Origin: Verrucomicrobia bacterium TMED56
Lineage (GTDB): Bacteria > Verrucomicrobiota > Verrucomicrobiia > Opitutales > Seribacteraceae
Length of the DNA: 6,959 bases
Assembly: GCA_002167265.1 (NCBI GenBank)
Contig: NHDJ01000043.1
Coordinates: forward strand, 1-6,959
Reading direction: 5' to 3'
The position numbers were made by a program, and so were the translations under genes. Positions 4,891 through 6,959 of the stretch are shown here, piece by piece (the first letter of the stretch is position 1; every line of letters begins with the position of its first letter). The notes below the pieces were generated by a model, which ran no database searches, had not been told where the DNA came from, and was given only the letters and a program-made list of their open reading frames with translations.

Positions 4891-6301
4891 AATTGAAATC
4901 AACCATTTCGTACTGACGGTCTCGAATAGGTAACATGGTGCCATCGTTAAGGAACCAAGATGTGGAGGAGGCAGTCCCTTCCTTCCATTTCCTTTTTGTT
5001 TTTGTTCTTTTGGCAAAAATTCGTTGATGCAAAGGAATGATTTTTTCCGAGTTTCGACTGTCCCAAAGTATGAAGATCGGATTATTCCCTATCATTTCAT
5101 CAACTATCTTAGATTCATTATTAACAAAAGTACTGTTATCATCTGTATTTTTGGATACAGGTTGAGGCACGCCGACTATCTGAAGTCCTTGATTTGCAAG
5201 AGTACTATTTTTGTCTGCAACTAACGCTTGTGCCTTCGGCAGTGCTTCATTGATAAAGGCTTCATAGGTAGGAGGTGGACCGAATTTCTCGATGGTTTTG
5301 TTCTTATCTCTAGATGTGTATCTAATTTCGATGGAATCAATGTGAGATGACCATATCGGGGAAATTAAATTACCTTTCTCATCTGCAGAGTAGACCAAGG
5401 CTGGTTTCTTTTGAGGGTTTCTGGATGCAGGAAGATCGCGTATTGATGATCTTGCCGAATCAATTGCTCTGGAAAAACCGATGTCAGTGGCTTGAAATTC
5501 AACCCTAGTTTCATCTGGCAAAACAACAAAGAGCTTTTCAGTCTTAGGATAGAACTTTGTCTGGTCACTAGCAAGCAATCCATTTTCGTCAAAAAAACCT
5601 TCTTCTTTCAATAGATCAGATTCTTCAAGATCAATTCTGCCTCTTGGATGATAATAGGCTTTATATGAGCCAATGGGGTTGCCTCGTTCGAATTTCGCTC
5701 TTAGGCGAATGTGGTTTTTTACCAACAGCTTTTTATTTTTTCTTATAGTTTCTTTATACCTGTAAATATCACTTTCAGAGGCTACATAATAAAGTGAAAA
5801 GTTTCCGTCCAAGTCACCATTTCTGAAATTCTTCTCGTAGATCAATTCACCGATCTTTCCGTATGAAGCAAATTTCCCATGCCTTTTTCCTTTTTTATAA
5901 TTTCCAGTAAGTCGAATTTTACCGTTGGGGTGCCTGAATTCGAAAGGTCCATGCTTAAGACCATTAAGAAAACCGATACGATAACGTTCGTTGCTATGTT
6001 CTTCATCTTTTTGGAAAATACCTAAAAATGAATCCCACAGCCCTAATTCGATCTTATGTTTTTTAATTTCTTCATCGGTAAAATAATCTACAACGAAATC
6101 AGGTTCTGTGTTTTTATTAATAGATTCCCGAAAACCAAAAGGAGATGATTTGGTGATTTCATAGAGGATCTTTGAACCATTTTCATCAGTCCGATACTCA
6201 ATGTCTTTTGAACCTACGGTTTTATCGCTGCATGAAGAGATTAGGAACAAGAAAAATGTAGTAAGAAACTTAAGGAGTCTTATGCTTTTTTGGTAGTTCA
6301 T
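4877..6301 (-). CDS. Lipoprotein with MORN-like (YwqK-type) repeats and an unassigned C-terminal half
   Basis: The 474-residue product starts with MNYQKSIRLLKFLTTFFLFLISSC: basic n-region, hydrophobic core and lipobox Ile-Ser-Ser-Cys24. A TAA immediately before the ATG excludes a longer form. Residues 108-175 hold MORN-like repeats of the kind called the YwqK family: GFLNGLKHGPFEF, NGKIRLTGNYKKGKRHGKF, GELIYEKNFRNGDLDGNF. Another unit lies near 206-241 (GNPIGSYKAYYHPRGRI, then GFFDENG). In this family such repeats make flat beta-hairpin stacks; the antitoxin label often attached to YwqK is not supported here, since no toxin gene is adjacent. About 220 residues follow without a domain I recognise, ending in a Lys/Arg-rich stretch (AKRTKTKRKWKEG) and GTMLPIRDRQYEMV. 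The gene lies 55 bases after the trypsin-like gene on the same strand and may be cotranscribed. A membrane-anchored envelope protein is the safest reading. Confidence 0.78.
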   Translation of the reverse strand: MNYQKSIRLLKFLTTFFLFLISSCSDKTVGSKDIEYRTDENGSKILYEITKSSPFGFRESINKNTEPDFVVDYFTDEEIKKHKIELGLWDSFLGIFQKDEEHSNERYRIGFLNGLKHGPFEFRHPNGKIRLTGNYKKGKRHGKFASYGKIGELIYEKNFRNGDLDGNFSLYYVASESDIYRYKETIRKNKKLLVKNHIRLRAKFERGNPIGSYKAYYHPRGRIDLEESDLLKEEGFFDENGLLASDQTKFYPKTEKLFVVLPDETRVEFQATDIGFSRAIDSARSSIRDLPASRNPQKKPALVYSADEKGNLISPIWSSHIDSIEIRYTSRDKNKTIEKFGPPPTYEAFINEALPKAQALVADKNSTLANQGLQIVGVPQPVSKNTDDNSTFVNNESKIVDEMIGNNPIFILWDSRNSEKIIPLHQRIFAKRTKTKRKWKEGTASSTSWFLNDGTMLPIRDRQYEMVDFNLGNP

Positions 6302-6318
6302 TTAGTAGATGAAAGTGA

Positions 6319-6348
6319 ATTTTAAGAGCACAGAAGAAAATTTCGCAA
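6319..6348 (-). promoter_or_regulatory. Possible promoter for the MORN-like lipoprotein gene
   Basis: On the minus strand, TTGCGA (6348-6343, four of six -35 matches) and TAAAAT (6324-6319, five of six -10 matches) are 18 bases apart in the 55-base gap before the lipoprotein ATG. The predicted start near 6312 would leave a leader of only about 11 bases. AT-rich gaps give such matches by chance, so this is weak. Confidence 0.22.
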
Positions 6349-6356
6349 TGGCAAAG

Positions 6357-6959
6357 TCACTTTGTTCGAGTTCTTACCTGCTCTGCAATTTCCAAAATGT
6401 CATGAGCCGGTAAAGTAACCAATGCAGATGGTTGTGCTCTTTCCATCTTATAGACTGCAACACCCAACCAATTTGCTTCAGTATCAAAGACAGGTGTGCC
6501 GGCTCTGGTATTTTCAATTACGAAATATTGACGGGGTTTCTCAATAACTGCGTTGACCCAACCTCTGCGAAGAGTGGATTGTCTGTAAAGATTTTTTCCC
6601 AGTTTTCCCATAGAAACAATTTCATCCAAAACTTTTAAACTCTTGGATTGTTTGTTTTTACTACAGTGAACTGGGAACGAGTTTGCTTTGGTATCAATGG
6701 GAAGTACGAATGCCAAATCGAGATCTGCATCCTTAAGCAAAATTTTTGCAGGTATTTCAGTTCCGTCAGGTTTAAGAATAAGTACTTCTGTATAGTTGAC
6801 TTGAACGGACGCCGAATTGGATCTTATACGAGCCAGAATTTTACTTTTTGGATCAACTGTGGTAAGTGAAAGTACGGTTAATCCGTCATCGGCAATAATG
6901 GTTCCAAGTGCTTCTATCTGCTGCTCTTGAGGAGGCATGCTTCTTCCGCTTGCACTTAC
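6357..6959 (-). CDS. Trypsin/HtrA-like domain protein lacking catalytic residues, 5' end off right edge
   Basis: The gene ends at TGA 6359-6357. An ATG at 6938 is in frame, but the frame stays open for all seven further codons to the edge (VSASGRS) and the domain would start without a signal peptide, so the true start is probably outside. Counting from that Met, the pattern follows the HtrA-like fold: LGTIIADDGLTVLSLTTVDP at 11-30, LILKPDGTEIPAKILLKDADLDLAFVLP at 53-80, a central strand pair (DEIVSMGKLG at 105-114), and TRAGTPVFDTEANWLGVAVY at 144-163. The catalytic His position (T-x-x-H-V) is Thr27 and the GNSGGP nucleophile position is Ala146; only the Asp (Asp74 in DLAF) remains. It is therefore probably not a protease but a binding or scaffold relative. 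No PDZ domain follows; the protein ends 31 residues after the fold. It is upstream of the MORN-like lipoprotein and possibly in its operon. Confidence 0.72.
   Translation of the reverse strand, partial: VSASGRSMPPQEQQIEALGTIIADDGLTVLSLTTVDPKSKILARIRSNSASVQVNYTEVLILKPDGTEIPAKILLKDADLDLAFVLPIDTKANSFPVHCSKNKQSKSLKVLDEIVSMGKLGKNLYRQSTLRRGWVNAVIEKPRQYFVIENTRAGTPVFDTEANWLGVAVYKMERAQPSALVTLPAHDILEIAEQVRTRTK

Noticed and set aside
5024..5224. Plus-strand open frame opposite the MORN-like lipoprotein
   Set aside because: It has no recognisable features and lies inside a convincing minus-strand gene.
4877..6301. Toxin-antitoxin interpretation of the YwqK-like repeats
   Set aside because: No toxin-like gene is adjacent and the protein is a lipoprotein; the antitoxin name is a database label for the repeat type.
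6432..6869. Two plus-strand open frames rich in Cys and Phe opposite the trypsin-like gene
   Set aside because: The minus-strand frame shows the fold pattern with conserved glycines and DLAF; the plus-strand products have unlikely composition.

Overview
The window is about 7 kb of AT-rich bacterial chromosome with densely packed genes. It shows no rRNA, tRNA, CRISPR array, transposase or phage gene. The gene content suggests a marine-type bacterium of the Planctomycetes-Verrucomicrobia-Chlamydiae (PVC) group, most likely Verrucomicrobiota. The reasons are a 2-keto-3-deoxy-sugar-acid dehydratase of the FAH fold next to an alpha-ketoglutarate-semialdehyde dehydrogenase, several short-lipobox lipoproteins, a degenerate trypsin-like protein, an acidic outer-membrane barrel, and a general lack of Shine-Dalgarno sequences. 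This placement is an inference from family resemblance, not a measured phylogeny.

Layout from left to right. At 1-161 (minus) lies the 5' end of a lipoprotein gene that runs off the left edge. A roughly 200-bp divergent intergenic region follows. At 367-924 (plus) is a small secreted outer-membrane beta-barrel protein. Next is a regulatory region with a perfect TATAAT overlapping a perfect 10+10 bp palindrome (982-1006). Then comes a two-gene catabolic unit, the FAH-family dehydratase (1060-1896) and the aldehyde dehydrogenase (1930-3489). An exported protein gene (3479-4840) overlaps the dehydrogenase end by 11 bp. It encodes a duplicated N-terminal domain, an array of NPF(D/E) motifs and a secretin/TonB N-terminus-like domain. 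It converges on a minus-strand pair: a trypsin-like protein without its expected catalytic His and Ser (6357-6959, 5' end off the right edge) and a MORN-like lipoprotein (4877-6301). A hairpin at 4863-4890 separates the convergent transcripts.

How the genes fit together. The two enzymes form the lower half of a non-phosphorylating (Weimberg-type) sugar-acid route: 2-keto-3-deoxy-pentonate is dehydrated to alpha-ketoglutarate semialdehyde, then oxidised to alpha-ketoglutarate for the TCA cycle. The sugar dehydrogenase, lactonase, aldonate dehydratase and any transporter or regulator are not in the window. The other genes all look like cell-envelope proteins. Their functions are unknown. The NPF-array protein and the apparent pseudoprotease are the most unusual of them.
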